Assembly (NCBI GenBank): GCA_025927935.1
Contig: JAICKM010000039.1
Span: 1-18,095, forward strand
Length of the DNA: 18,095 bases
DNA from: Chloroflexia bacterium
GTDB lineage: Bacteria > Chloroflexota > Chloroflexia > QHBQ01 > JADMIH01
Reading direction: 5' to 3'
In this document: positions 1 to 7,248 of the stretch, one piece after another
Numbering within the stretch: position 1 is the stretch's first letter
How the letters are laid out: every line of letters starts with the position of its first letter
The notes under the pieces: generated by a model
Told to the model about the DNA's origin: nothing
Database searches by the model: none
Seen by the model: only the letters and a program-made list of their open reading frames with translations
Program-made: the position numbers and the translations under genes

Positions 1-1
1 C

Positions 2-223
2 GACCACCAGGTTGCCCAAGAGGTATTGGGGCTGTTTGGGATCGCACGTGATAACGGCGGATACTCATTGCTTCTTATCCTCGGTGTGCAAGCGATCAGT
101 ATAGTCCTCACGGCATTATTTGTTGCCTGCATTAGCTGGCTGGTGTTAACTGTAAGACGTAGCCGAGGCCAAAGGGCAAGCACTAAGCTGGCCGAAAGAA
201 CTGGCGGTTGGGGAGACAGGTAG
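2..223 (+). CDS. C-terminal end of an unidentified membrane protein (5' end outside window)
   Basis: The frame is open from the first bases of the window and ends in TAG at 221-223, so this is the tail of a gene that starts upstream. A TTG at 26 could serve as a start, but the codons before it (read DHQVAQEV) stay open, so a continuing protein is more likely. The visible part has one long hydrophobic stretch, about residues 22-50 (LLLILGVQAISIVLTALFVA, then SWLVLTV), followed by a basic tail (VRRSRGQR). This fits a last transmembrane helix with a cytoplasmic positive end, as at the C-terminus of a transporter such as an MFS protein. There is too little sequence to name a family. It lies outside the tRNA-fragment-bounded segment and has no visible link to the genes inside. 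Confidence 0.5.
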   Translation, partial: DHQVAQEVLGLFGIARDNGGYSLLLILGVQAISIVLTALFVACISWLVLTVRRSRGQRASTKLAERTGGWGDR

Positions 224-330
224 ACAGCCATTGGCGTTGTATCCAGCAGCCCGACTACGACGATGGCCAGGCCCGCACTGATCTAGCGACGGCTACCGTG
301 GGGGGGAGTTCGAGCTAGGACTCACATTTT

Positions 331-351
331 CCCCTGGATCAGTCCCAGGGG
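331..351. repeat. Small inverted repeat, possible terminator of the upstream gene
   Basis: CCCCTGG (331-337) pairs with CCAGGGG (345-351) over a 7-base loop. It lies about 110 bases after the stop of the membrane protein. No T-run follows on the plus strand, but TTTT precedes it, so a minus-strand transcript would have a short U-run after the stem. Confidence 0.3.
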
Positions 352-374
352 GCATGTCACTCCAACGCGGTATG

Positions 375-410
375 GGTCGGGTGGTCCAGGTGCTACGGGA
401 CCACCCGGCC
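375..410. repeat. GC-rich hairpin
   Basis: The core is a perfect 10-bp stem, CGGGTGGTCC (378-387) against GGACCACCCG (398-407), with a 10-base loop. It can be extended outward by one T-G wobble and two G-C pairs to 375/410. No T-tract follows. Function unknown. Confidence 0.4.
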
Positions 411-520
411 AGCGGGTGACCACCGCGGCTGGCACCCGCGCACCTCATGGCCCTGGCCCAACTGCTGGTGCAAGGTGGGGACGCGTTTCTTGCAACAGAT
501 CCCGCTATCGTGGGCAATCC

Positions 521-542
521 ATGTAGCCAAGGATGTAGCCAA
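521..542 (+). repeat. Two tandem copies of ATGTAGCCAA, 12-base period
   Basis: ATGTAGCCAA occurs at 521-530 and 533-542, separated by GG. The pair starts 124 bases upstream of the first tRNA-Lys fragment. A similar pair (TTGACAGCCA x2, same 12-base period) starts 126 bases upstream of the second fragment, at 15591. The two pairs may be diverged versions of the same recombinase-binding or duplicated DNA. Confidence 0.45.
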
Positions 543-616
543 ACAGAGAGACATGGGCGGAGACAATGGACGGATATGAATGTTAATTGCGCTAAAGCCA
601 GAGATAAATTGAAGTA

Positions 617-636
617 GTGGACGTCTGTGGACGTCT
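617..636 (+). repeat. Perfect tandem duplication of GTGGACGTCT
   Basis: GTGGACGTCT occurs at 617-626 and again at 627-636. It ends nine bases before the tRNA-Lys fragment. Each unit contains the palindrome GACGTC. It is not preserved as a tandem pair next to the second tRNA fragment. It could be a protein-binding site of the recombination region or a simple slippage product. Confidence 0.4.
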
Positions 637-644
637 TTCCGTCG

Positions 645-691
645 GACTCTTAATCAGTGGGTTCAGGGTTCGAGTCCCTGGCGGGTCACCA
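645..691 (+). pseudogene. tRNA-Lys(CUU) 3' fragment, candidate attachment site, left copy
   Basis: The 47 bases run from just before the anticodon loop (CTCTTAA, anticodon CTT), through the 3' anticodon strand TCAGT, variable loop and T arm (CAGGG-TTCGAGT-CCCTG), to the 3' acceptor strand GCGGGTC, discriminator A and an encoded CCA. A functional gene would need GACCCGC about 40 bases upstream as the 5' acceptor strand, and ACTGA before the anticodon loop; neither is present. It is therefore a 3' fragment, the usual product of tyrosine-recombinase integration at a tRNA gene. The 51 bases 645-695 are identical to 15717-15767. Confidence 0.85.
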
Positions 692-719
692 TAATTCCGC
701 TAAGAGCAGGCGTAAATTG

Positions 720-747
720 ATGGCCGGACTAGTTACAGTCCGGCCAT
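720..747. repeat. Perfect 10-bp-stem hairpin after the left tRNA fragment
   Basis: ATGGCCGGAC (720-729) pairs with GTCCGGCCAT (738-747) over an 8-base loop. It lies 28 bases after the tRNA CCA end. The equivalent at 15792-15819 keeps the pairing except for one G-T wobble. It may be the original tRNA-Lys transcription terminator carried with the fragment, although the following bases (TGCTATAGG) are not a strong T-run. Confidence 0.55.
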
Positions 748-756
748 TGCTATAGG

Positions 757-772
757 TTTGACAGCCAAACGA
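757..772 (+). repeat. TTTGACAGCCAAACGA repeat, candidate arm-type recombinase site
   Basis: These 16 bases are identical to 15829-15844, at nearly the same distance (112 bases) from the start of the tRNA fragment. The core TTGACAGCCA also occurs twice upstream of the second fragment (15591-15600, 15603-15612). Short direct repeats on both sides of a tRNA core are the usual layout of arm-type integrase-binding sites; this assignment is inference. Confidence 0.45.
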
Positions 773-2036
773 AAACCAAAAAGTTAGTGGATAGGTTCAA
801 CACGCCGCGCCTCCTGGGGCGCAGAGCATTGGCGGCGCGGCCAAGCAGGGCCGGGTTCGGCTTACCGAGCGTAATCGACGTCATTTTGGGGCACGGCCCG
901 GCCGCCGGGAGCGCACAGCAAGTCGGCCAGGGGTGGTATGCGCCGGATTGCGACGGCAGCGATGGCGGGCACGGCCCTGGGCAGATCGGCCAGTAGAACG
1001 ACCAGTGGAGACGGGCGACCAGGAGCCTGCTTAGCCCTGGCACGAGTCGGCTGCTATAGACCAACGTGCGCTAGGGGCACGGCCGGAGCAGCACGCGGGC
1101 CAACGACCGCGCCCCTCCACCGCAAGGCGCTCCACCCTGCCTACCTACTGATTCCTCGCCACTCAGTCAGCGGCGCCCTGCCCCTGACCGGCGTTCGGCT
1201 CCAACTCCTCCCGAGTGGAGCCGACCAAGGGCCGCTGGAGGGTCGTGCTCGATCACGAAGGTGACCAGCGCCTCCACTGCAGGGACCTCGACGGCGAAGA
1301 TTTGGCCAATGTAGCGCCAGGGTGCCGGAACTCCGGAGCCGCAGTCATCCCGGCCCGCTCCCGCGCAGTTCACGTGGCACCGCTGATCACGTAGGGAGGC
1401 CGTCGGCCCATCGCGTAGCGGTGCGAAGTACATTCTAACAGTAAAGATCGGCGCACACCCCGCCTGCTGCCGGGCATCTTGCAGCAGCGCTAAGGTCGGC
1501 TCCTGCTGGAAACCCGAACAGCGCCGACCAATATCGGGAAGTAGGGGCCCCACTGCCGCCAGGATATTGGCGCCAGCAGCAGCGTAGCCAAACATGGCGG
1601 AGAACGCCCGTATTGAAACCTTGATTGTGGCACGGGTTGTGGGGCAGGCACGGCTGATTTCGCAGGCACGCGGCGAGCGTGCAGCAAGGTGGGCCTGCGG
1701 AAGCGCCACTAACCGACCTTTCTCGCACTCCAGGATCAGCGAGTAGAGCGACATCGTCGTAGTATTTACGCTAAAACAGGGTACCGCAGTGGGCGCTAAA
1801 GGCCTTGTGACAGACTATGCAGCGATAACGCGTTTCCCGCCACCTATAAATCGTAATGTTGCCCTTGTTTTCGGTTCGGCTTTAGCGCAAATTTGAGATC
1901 CCAATTGACCACCAAGCGGATGGATTTCTATGAAAAATGTGGACGTTCTGGACCGTCGGGGCCCGATTTACGCATGGGATTGGCGGGGGAGTGCATAGTG
2001 CGCCCAGGTGGATCGGGGCCGGGCAACGCGGACGAA
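773..2036. other. Long stretch without a supported gene; part is a diverged repeat of 15845-16470
   Basis: Open frames exist on both strands because of the GC bias, but none shows a recognisable domain, a good ribosome-binding site or family-like composition. From about 991 to 1190 the DNA aligns with 16275-16470, including a 21-base exact match at 1141-1161 against 16425-16445. A minus-strand reading of about 997-1080 (peptide with VARLHWSFYW) resembles the same region of the other copy (VARLRW-stop-FYW), so a decayed gene is possible. The part from about 1200 to 1960 shows nothing I can name. The final 70 bases precede the 3' end of the ParB-like gene, and I see no strong terminator there. 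Confidence 0.4.
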
Positions 2037-3017
2037 CTACCGCCGGGCTGACCCAGCCTTCAGGGCGCGGGCCAGCGCCTGTGCGGAGATCACGAAGGGA
2101 TGGGCGACGTGGTCGAGCAGCCGGTTGGTCCAGCCGAGCACTTTACGTGCCCAGTTCACCTGCGACCGATTGTAGGTCAGCACTGCTGTGTGAGGGCCGA
2201 CCTGGCGGCCCTGCTCCTGGCTGAGATAGTAGCGGTGGTCCATGATCCAGAGGTAGAGGTCGGCGGGGGTGCGGCCGGGGAACGCATCGAGGATGCCTTG
2301 CTCCTCGATGATCTGGACCAGCGGTGCGTAGACGGTATCATACCAGTCGAGCACCGCCTCTTCCCAGGACACGGGCCGGTTTTGCTCGATACCCATAAAC
2401 CAGCGGTGGGCGGAGATGTGCTCGATGAGCACGTTGTAGCGTCCGAGCGAGGTGAAGGCGATGCCGGCGCCGGGGCGCAGCGTATCGAGGTTGGTCTGCT
2501 CCAGAAAGCGGGCATACTCGGCCAGGCGCAGCAACTCGCGCTGGTCCGTATCGCGGGTGAGCGGCAGCTTGGTCTGCAATTCCACCACCTGGGCGTCGAT
2601 GAACGCCATGCCCTTCTCTTTGGCGACCGAGACGCGGTGGTTGCCATCCAGCACGAAATAGGCTTCGCCGATCTGATAGACCTGGATCGGCGGCAGTACG
2701 ATGTCGGTGAGGGTCGCTTCGTCGACATTTTCCCACCGCGCCTGGGTGTGCGTCTGCGTGGGCAAGAAGTGGCGGTTGAAGTCCTCGTAGCGGTCCACGC
2801 TGCCGATGATCCTGGCAACCGGTATCGCGCGCACCCCGCGGTAGACCTGGCTCTTGATCGGGAGCTGTTCGCGCACCTCCTGGAACGAAAGCAGATCGTT
2901 AGGTCGACGCATCAAGAACGAACTGATTTCATCTAGGAAGACTTTGCGCCGGGCGCAGTTGTAGTCCTCTTGCGCCTGGAAAGCAGCCGGTTTCAAGCGA
3001 CGGCTGGGATCGATCAT
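2037..3017 (-). CDS. ParB/sulfiredoxin-like domain protein of unknown function
   Basis: The gene encodes 326 residues. I chose ATG at 3017 because AGGAGG lies 7-8 bases upstream; an earlier in-frame start would add 43 low-complexity residues. Residues about 65-148 look like a ParB-type nuclease-like fold: IPVARIIGSVDR, then LPPIQVYQIGEAYFV, then the hallmark box DGNHRVSVAKEKG (124-136), matching the D-G-x-H-R signature of ParB/Srx folds. The C-terminal part (about 217-270, with DLYLWIMDHRYYLSQ) resembles the conserved tail of actinobacterial and chloroflexal ParB-like proteins of the DUF4032 type, from memory. There is no HTH of the chromosome-partition kind that I can recognise. It is the last gene of the transporter operon, 129 bases after the ATPase stop. 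It could be a regulator, a nucleotide-dependent enzyme or a kinase-like accessory; no function can be assigned. Confidence 0.8.
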   Translation of the reverse strand: MIDPSRRLKPAAFQAQEDYNCARRKVFLDEISSFLMRRPNDLLSFQEVREQLPIKSQVYRGVRAIPVARIIGSVDRYEDFNRHFLPTQTHTQARWENVDEATLTDIVLPPIQVYQIGEAYFVLDGNHRVSVAKEKGMAFIDAQVVELQTKLPLTRDTDQRELLRLAEYARFLEQTNLDTLRPGAGIAFTSLGRYNVLIEHISAHRWFMGIEQNRPVSWEEAVLDWYDTVYAPLVQIIEEQGILDAFPGRTPADLYLWIMDHRYYLSQEQGRQVGPHTAVLTYNRSQVNWARKVLGWTNRLLDHVAHPFVISAQALARALKAGSARR

Positions 3018-3064
3018 CAAGTACCCTCCTGGGGCGATCCGCGTGGCGGGCAGGCGCCACGCGC

Positions 3065-3119
3065 GAATCGCGCCCGCGCCGCTCCCAGCTTCGGGAAACC
3101 GGGCGGGCGGGCGCGATTC
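3065..3119. repeat. Intercistronic inverted repeat, 12-bp perfect stem
   Basis: GAATCGCGCCCG (3065-3076) is the exact reverse complement of CGGGCGCGATTC (3108-3119), with a 31-base GC-rich interior. It fills much of the gap between the ATPase stop and the ParB-like start. No U-run follows on the minus strand, so it is more likely a processing or stability element, or an attenuator, than a simple terminator. Confidence 0.45.
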
Positions 3120-3146
3120 CTGCGCTGCGCCAGGGCGCAGGCCCAA

Positions 3147-5057
3147 TTAGCGGTGAACTTTTATCGTTTCGGCCGTCTCAATATAGCCTCCCTGGCCGGG
3201 CATGCCGTAGTCGAGAGTCGGGATCGCGTCTAGAAGCAGGCGCGTGTATTCATCTTTTGGCTGCATGATGATCTGCTTGGCCGGCCCCTGCTCGACGACT
3301 TTGCCTTTGTTGAGCACCATGATCTCGTCGGAGAGCAAGCGGGCGCTCAACAGGTCGTGGGTGATGTAAAGCATGGCGATGCGCCGCTCGCGCACGAGCT
3401 TGTCCAGCAACTGGAGAATCTCGGCGCGGATGGAGACGTCAAGCATCGAGATCGGCTCGTCGGCGATGATGATGTCCGGGTCGGGCGCGAGGGCGCGCGC
3501 GACTACGATGCGCTGGCGCTGGCCGCCGGAGAGCTGGTGCGGATTCTTGTTCATGAACTGTTCGGGGGGTGACAGGCCGACCGTTTCCAGTAACTCCATG
3601 GCCCGCTTGCGCGCCGCCGCGCCGCCCAGCTTCTTGTAGTTCATCAGCGGCCGCATCAGCAAGTACTCGATATTGTGCGCCGGGTTCAGCGCGGAGAACG
3701 GGTCCTGGAAGACGTACTGGACGTGCGCACGATAGTTGTGGAGTGCGCCGCCGCTGATCTGGTCAACCCGTGTATCGCCAAACGTGATGGTGCCGCTGTC
3801 GGGCCGCTCGATGCCGGTCAGGAGGCGGGCGATAGTGCTCTTGCCGCTGCCGCTCTGGCCGACCAGGCCCGTCACGCGGCCTGCGTACAGCGTGAACGAT
3901 ACGTCGTCCACGGCCTGTACCGTCGCCTTCTTCAGGCCCTGGCGGCGCTCATAACTCTTGCAGATGTGCTCCAGCCGCAGCACCTCGGCACCTTCGAGCT
4001 TCAGGCTCTTGTGCGAGGTGGCCTCGGAGAAGGCCGCGTCCACCAGCGCCGGTCCCTCGTCGACCACCCGCTCGTCGCCGGTCCGCCGGCTCTGCTGCCA
4101 TTCCATCTCCGCCACGTGGCAGGCGGCGCGGCCATCCCACATCGGCAGGAGTTGCGGCTTCACCTCGCGACAGATCTTGATCACTTCAGGACAGCGCGGG
4201 GCATACGGACACGCCTTCGGCGGATGGGTCAGGTCGGGCGGACGGCCCGGAATGTAGCTGATCTCGACGTTGTCGGCGGCGGGATCCGCATACGAGCCGA
4301 GCAGCCCGTGGGTGTAGGGATGGATGGCGTGCTGCAACATGGATTTCGCGGGCTGCTCCTCCACCAACTCCCCGGCGTACATGACCAGGATGCGATCCGA
4401 GACCTCCAACACGGTGCCCAGATCGTGGCTGATAAGGATCACGGCGAAGCCCATCTGGCGTTGCAATTCGCGCAGGTTCTCCATGATCATTTTCTGCACG
4501 AGCACATCCAACCCCGTGGTCGGCTCGTCGAGCAGGACGAATTTGGGTTTGAGGGCCAGGGCCAGGGCCAGCGCGACGCGCTGCTTCATGCCGCCCGATA
4601 GCTCATGCGGATAGAAGCCCATGAAGGAGGGATCGATCTTGACCATCTGCAGCAGCTCGGCGATGTGCTCGCGGATTTGCGCTTTGCTCAGATCGGTCTT
4701 CTCTTCCATGACATCGCTGAACTGCCGCTCGATCTTGTAGACCGGATTCAACGAGTTCATGCTGCTCTGGAATACCGTCGAGAAGTCACGCCAGCGCATA
4801 TGACGCAACTGACTTTCGGGCATCGTCGTGATGTCTTTTCCGTCAAAGCGGACAGTGCCGGCGCTGATGACGCCGGGCGACTGGAGCAAGCGCAGGATCG
4901 CGTTGCCGAGCGTCGATTTGCCGCTGCCCGACTCGCCGACCAGGCCGACAAACTCTCCCTGGTTCAATTGGAACGTCACGTCGCGGATGGCATACAGCGG
5001 CGAGCGGTGCTTCGTGGCATAGGTCACGTCCAGGTGTTCGACTTCAAGCAGAGCCAT
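3147..5057 (-). CDS. Fused double ATP-binding protein of a peptide/oligosaccharide ABC transporter (DppD-DppF type)
   Basis: The 636-residue protein holds two complete ABC ATPase domains, corresponding to a fusion of the usually separate DppD/OppD and DppF/OppF subunits. The first has Walker A GESGSGKST (41-49), Q-loop Q97, signature LSGGMKQR (153-160), Walker B FVLLDEP (173-179) and H211. It is followed by the Opp/Dpp C-terminal region with four cysteines (283, 289, 296, 313), as in DppD-type subunits proposed to bind an Fe-S cluster. The second has Walker A GQSGSGKST (400-408), signature LSGGQRQR (509-516), Walker B ending in D533-E534, and H567. All catalytic residues are present in both halves. 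Start ATG 5057 has GGAGG upstream. The gene starts four bases after the stop of the second permease, so it is co-transcribed and energises import through those permeases at the inner face of the membrane. Confidence 0.96.
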   Translation of the reverse strand: MALLEVEHLDVTYATKHRSPLYAIRDVTFQLNQGEFVGLVGESGSGKSTLGNAILRLLQSPGVISAGTVRFDGKDITTMPESQLRHMRWRDFSTVFQSSMNSLNPVYKIERQFSDVMEEKTDLSKAQIREHIAELLQMVKIDPSFMGFYPHELSGGMKQRVALALALALKPKFVLLDEPTTGLDVLVQKMIMENLRELQRQMGFAVILISHDLGTVLEVSDRILVMYAGELVEEQPAKSMLQHAIHPYTHGLLGSYADPAADNVEISYIPGRPPDLTHPPKACPYAPRCPEVIKICREVKPQLLPMWDGRAACHVAEMEWQQSRRTGDERVVDEGPALVDAAFSEATSHKSLKLEGAEVLRLEHICKSYERRQGLKKATVQAVDDVSFTLYAGRVTGLVGQSGSGKSTIARLLTGIERPDSGTITFGDTRVDQISGGALHNYRAHVQYVFQDPFSALNPAHNIEYLLMRPLMNYKKLGGAAARKRAMELLETVGLSPPEQFMNKNPHQLSGGQRQRIVVARALAPDPDIIIADEPISMLDVSIRAEILQLLDKLVRERRIAMLYITHDLLSARLLSDEIMVLNKGKVVEQGPAKQIIMQPKDEYTRLLLDAIPTLDYGMPGQGGYIETAETIKVHR

Positions 5058-5061
5058 AGTG

Positions 5062-6129
5062 CTACTCCTCCCGCAACTGGGGATTGCTCAGCGCATCCAC
5101 GCCGAAGTTGATCAGGATGAGCGAGGTGGTCAGCAGAGCCAGAGCGAGGCCGGGCGCCGCCAACCAGGCCCACTGGCCGGTCAGCATCGCGCCGCCGTTG
5201 TTGGCCCAGTAGAGCATCGTGCCCCAACTGACCGTGCTCGGATCGCCCAGGCCGAGGAATTCCAGGCCCGCTTCGGCGCCGATCGCGCCGTTCGCCGCCC
5301 CGATGTAGGACAGCACCACCAGCGAGATCATGTTGGGCATGATCTCGCGGAAGATGATGCGGAACGGGCCGTCGCCGGCAAACTGCGCCGACGTGATATA
5401 GTCGCGGGTGCGCAGCGAGATCACCTGTGCGCGCTTGAAGCGCGCGCCCCAGGCCCAGCCGGTGAGGGCGATAACAAAGACGATGATCGCCACCCCGCGC
5501 ACCGGCGAATAGGCCGCGATCGAGATCATCAACGGGAGCGCGGGCACCACCAGGCCCAGGTTGATGAGGAACGAGAGCACGTCGTCGACGACACCCTGCA
5601 TGTAACCGGCGGTCATGCCGATGACCAGGGCGATGATGGTCGCCAGCGCGCCGGCCACCACGCCGACGAGCAATGAGGTCCGGGCGCCGTAGATGAGCTG
5701 CGACAACACGTCCTGGCCCGCCTGCGTGGTGCCTAACAGATGCTCGGCGCTCGGCTGATCTGAGGGCAGGAAGCTACTGTTCTGCGGGTCGTAGGGCGCC
5801 AGGATGGGCGCCAGCAGCGCCACCAGGATAAAGAAGGTGAGCATCACCAGCCCCACCCGCGCTTTCTTGTTCTGCCACAGAATCGTGAACCAGGATGGCA
5901 TCTTGAACCGGGCGCGGGTGGACTCCAGGCCTACGTCGTCGCGCATGCTCTCGTCTTCCGTGCCCGTCTCGCGGGTTGCCAGCGGCAGGGGTGCATCGCT
6001 CGGAATCGACCCCGTGACGGCGGTTAGCCCACTCACTCCGATGTTGCTGGCTCCCTGAGAAGGCACGTCGTGCTGGACCGCTTCCTCCGTTTCGACCTCC
6101 AGGGGATGCGCGCGATTCTTGGTATCCAT
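5062..6129 (-). CDS. ABC transporter permease, DppC/OppC type
   Basis: The 355-residue protein is the second membrane subunit of the importer. About 80 hydrophilic, largely acidic residues come first, then the OppC N-terminal region (WFTILWQNKKARVGLVMLTF) with the first transmembrane helix near 92-110. The binding-protein-dependent transport domain follows, with the EAA-type loop region around FREIMPNMISLVVLSYIG that contacts the ATPase, and the typical EAGLEFLGLGDPSTVSWGTM segment. The start codon directly follows the TAA of the upstream permease (TAAATG), with GGAG upstream, so translation is probably coupled. The N-terminal tail is longer than in most DppC proteins. An internal start at M62 or M77 would remove it but lacks a good ribosome-binding site. 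Confidence 0.94.
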   Translation of the reverse strand: MDTKNRAHPLEVETEEAVQHDVPSQGASNIGVSGLTAVTGSIPSDAPLPLATRETGTEDESMRDDVGLESTRARFKMPSWFTILWQNKKARVGLVMLTFFILVALLAPILAPYDPQNSSFLPSDQPSAEHLLGTTQAGQDVLSQLIYGARTSLLVGVVAGALATIIALVIGMTAGYMQGVVDDVLSFLINLGLVVPALPLMISIAAYSPVRGVAIIVFVIALTGWAWGARFKRAQVISLRTRDYITSAQFAGDGPFRIIFREIMPNMISLVVLSYIGAANGAIGAEAGLEFLGLGDPSTVSWGTMLYWANNGGAMLTGQWAWLAAPGLALALLTTSLILINFGVDALSNPQLREE

Positions 6130-7122
6130 TTACGACGCTCCTTTCCGCACCCGTGGGTCGAGCCAACCGTACATAAAGTCGGCGAGCAGGTTAGCCAGCA
6201 AGACCCCGACTGTTGTGAACAGGAATAGCGCCTGCATCAGTGGGTAATCGCGGTTGCCCACCGCCTGGAAGAGCAGCCGGCCCAGACCGGGGTAGTCGAA
6301 GATGCCTTCGATGAATATCACACCGCCCATAATGCCGCCGAGCGCGATGGCGAAGCCGGTGACGTTGGGCAGAATGGCGTTGCGGGCGCTGTAGAGCAGG
6401 GCGATCTTCCAGGGCTTCAGCCCCTTGGCGATAGCCAGGCGGGTGTAATCCGCGCCCAGCTCCTGAATCATGTTGTTGCGCATACCCATAACCCAGCCGA
6501 TCGGCGCCGTGAGCAGGATCGCGGCCGCCGGCAGCACGGCGTGCTTGAGGATGTCTCCAACATAACCCAAGCTGAATTCACGAGTCGATGTCTCGCTGAA
6601 ACCGCCGCTCATGGGCAGCCATTGGAGCTTAAAGGCGAAAATGAAGAGCAGCAGCAGCGCAATCCAGAAGAACGGCAGGGTGCCGACGAAGCTCAGGCCC
6701 AGGCTGACAAAGGAGTCGAAGACGCTGTTGCGGCGCCAGGCCGCAAAGGCACCCAGGATGTTGCCGACGATGAACCCGATCACCTGCGTGGTCAAGACAA
6801 GGATGATGGTCCACCACATCGCCTGCTCGATCATGTGCATGACGCTGTAGGGGAAGTAGCTGTAGGACAGACCGAAATTGAGGTGGATGATGCTGTTCAG
6901 GTAGTCGAAGTACTGCTGGAAGATATTACCGTTCGGCACGCCCAGCATCGTCCGGATGGCCTGGAGTTGGGCCGGATCGATGGACTTGTTCTGACCAACC
7001 ATCTGGCGGACGATGGACTCCGCGGGATCGCCCGGTTGCAGGCGCGGAATGATGAAGTTGAGCGTGACTGCCGCCCACAAGGTCAACAAAAAGAATAGGA
7101 ATCGGCGCACAAAGTACCGCAT
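6130..7122 (-). CDS. ABC transporter permease, DppB/OppB type
   Basis: The 330-residue integral membrane protein begins MRYFVRRFLFFLLTLWAAVT, the typical first helix of the DppB/OppB family, followed by the conserved PGDP motif. Several transmembrane segments follow, and a cytoplasmic EAA-type loop is visible around AIAKGLKPWKIALLYSARNA, then ILPNVTGFAIALGGIMGG. The C-terminal IFDYPGLGRLLFQAVGNRDYP is a family hallmark. It pairs with the DppC-type subunit to form the translocation channel. GGGGAGG lies 7 bases before ATG 7122. It follows the binding-protein gene after a 126-base gap that contains a strong hairpin, the usual arrangement for high binding-protein and lower permease expression. 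Confidence 0.95.
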   Translation of the reverse strand: MRYFVRRFLFFLLTLWAAVTLNFIIPRLQPGDPAESIVRQMVGQNKSIDPAQLQAIRTMLGVPNGNIFQQYFDYLNSIIHLNFGLSYSYFPYSVMHMIEQAMWWTIILVLTTQVIGFIVGNILGAFAAWRRNSVFDSFVSLGLSFVGTLPFFWIALLLLFIFAFKLQWLPMSGGFSETSTREFSLGYVGDILKHAVLPAAAILLTAPIGWVMGMRNNMIQELGADYTRLAIAKGLKPWKIALLYSARNAILPNVTGFAIALGGIMGGVIFIEGIFDYPGLGRLLFQAVGNRDYPLMQALFLFTTVGVLLANLLADFMYGWLDPRVRKGAS

Positions 7123-7195
7123 AACCCGACCTCCCCGGTGCTCCGGGGGCTACGCACGGCCCCTCAGGCACCGTATTCTTTTAGCCGAAACAATC

Positions 7196-7223
7196 GGGGG
7201 TGGCGCCGCGCGGCGCCGCCCCC
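7196..7223 (-). repeat. Strong GC hairpin after the binding-protein gene
   Basis: GGGGG-T-GGCGCC (7196-7207) faces GGCGCC-G-CCCCC (7212-7223) across a GCGC loop, giving 11 base pairs with one non-standard position (T-G on this strand, C-A on the minus strand). It begins 25 bases after the binding-protein stop on the transcribed strand. The bases after it (GATTGTTT) are only weakly U-rich. It probably acts as a partial terminator or a 3' stabiliser that makes the first cistron more abundant. Confidence 0.55.
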
Positions 7224-7248
7224 GCCGCTCCCTGTTCCGTGGCCCGGC

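Larger units (their letters stand above)
224..644. other. Intergenic stretch with hairpins and short tandem repeats, no gene
   Basis: I see no convincing coding region here. The stretch holds two inverted repeats (331-351 and 375-410) and two short tandem repeats (521-542 and 617-636), listed separately. The second half leads directly into the tRNA-Lys 3' fragment at 645, so part of it may be recombination-site DNA. Confidence 0.5.

Noticed and set aside
600..691. Complete tRNA-Lys gene at the left repeat
   Set aside because: There is no 5' acceptor strand GACCCGC, no D arm, and the bases before the anticodon loop do not pair with TCAGT.
1611..1624. GTATTGAAACC word resembling the end of a CRISPR repeat
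   Set aside because: Only a single copy occurs, with no regularly spaced repeats around it.
1167..1754. 195-codon minus-strand open frame as a real gene
   Set aside because: No domain, no ribosome-binding site, Cys/Arg/Pro-rich composition typical of chance frames, and its end overlaps the diverged repeat block.
2100..2936. 278-codon plus-strand open frame
   Set aside because: It is antisense to the ParB-like gene, which has a clear domain and ribosome-binding site; the frame reflects GC bias.
3675..4601. Long plus-strand open frame opposite the ATPase
   Set aside because: Antisense shadow of a gene with all ABC motifs intact.
5774..6166. Plus/minus alternative frames over the permease junction
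   Set aside because: They overlap the TAAATG junction of two clear permeases and carry no family features.
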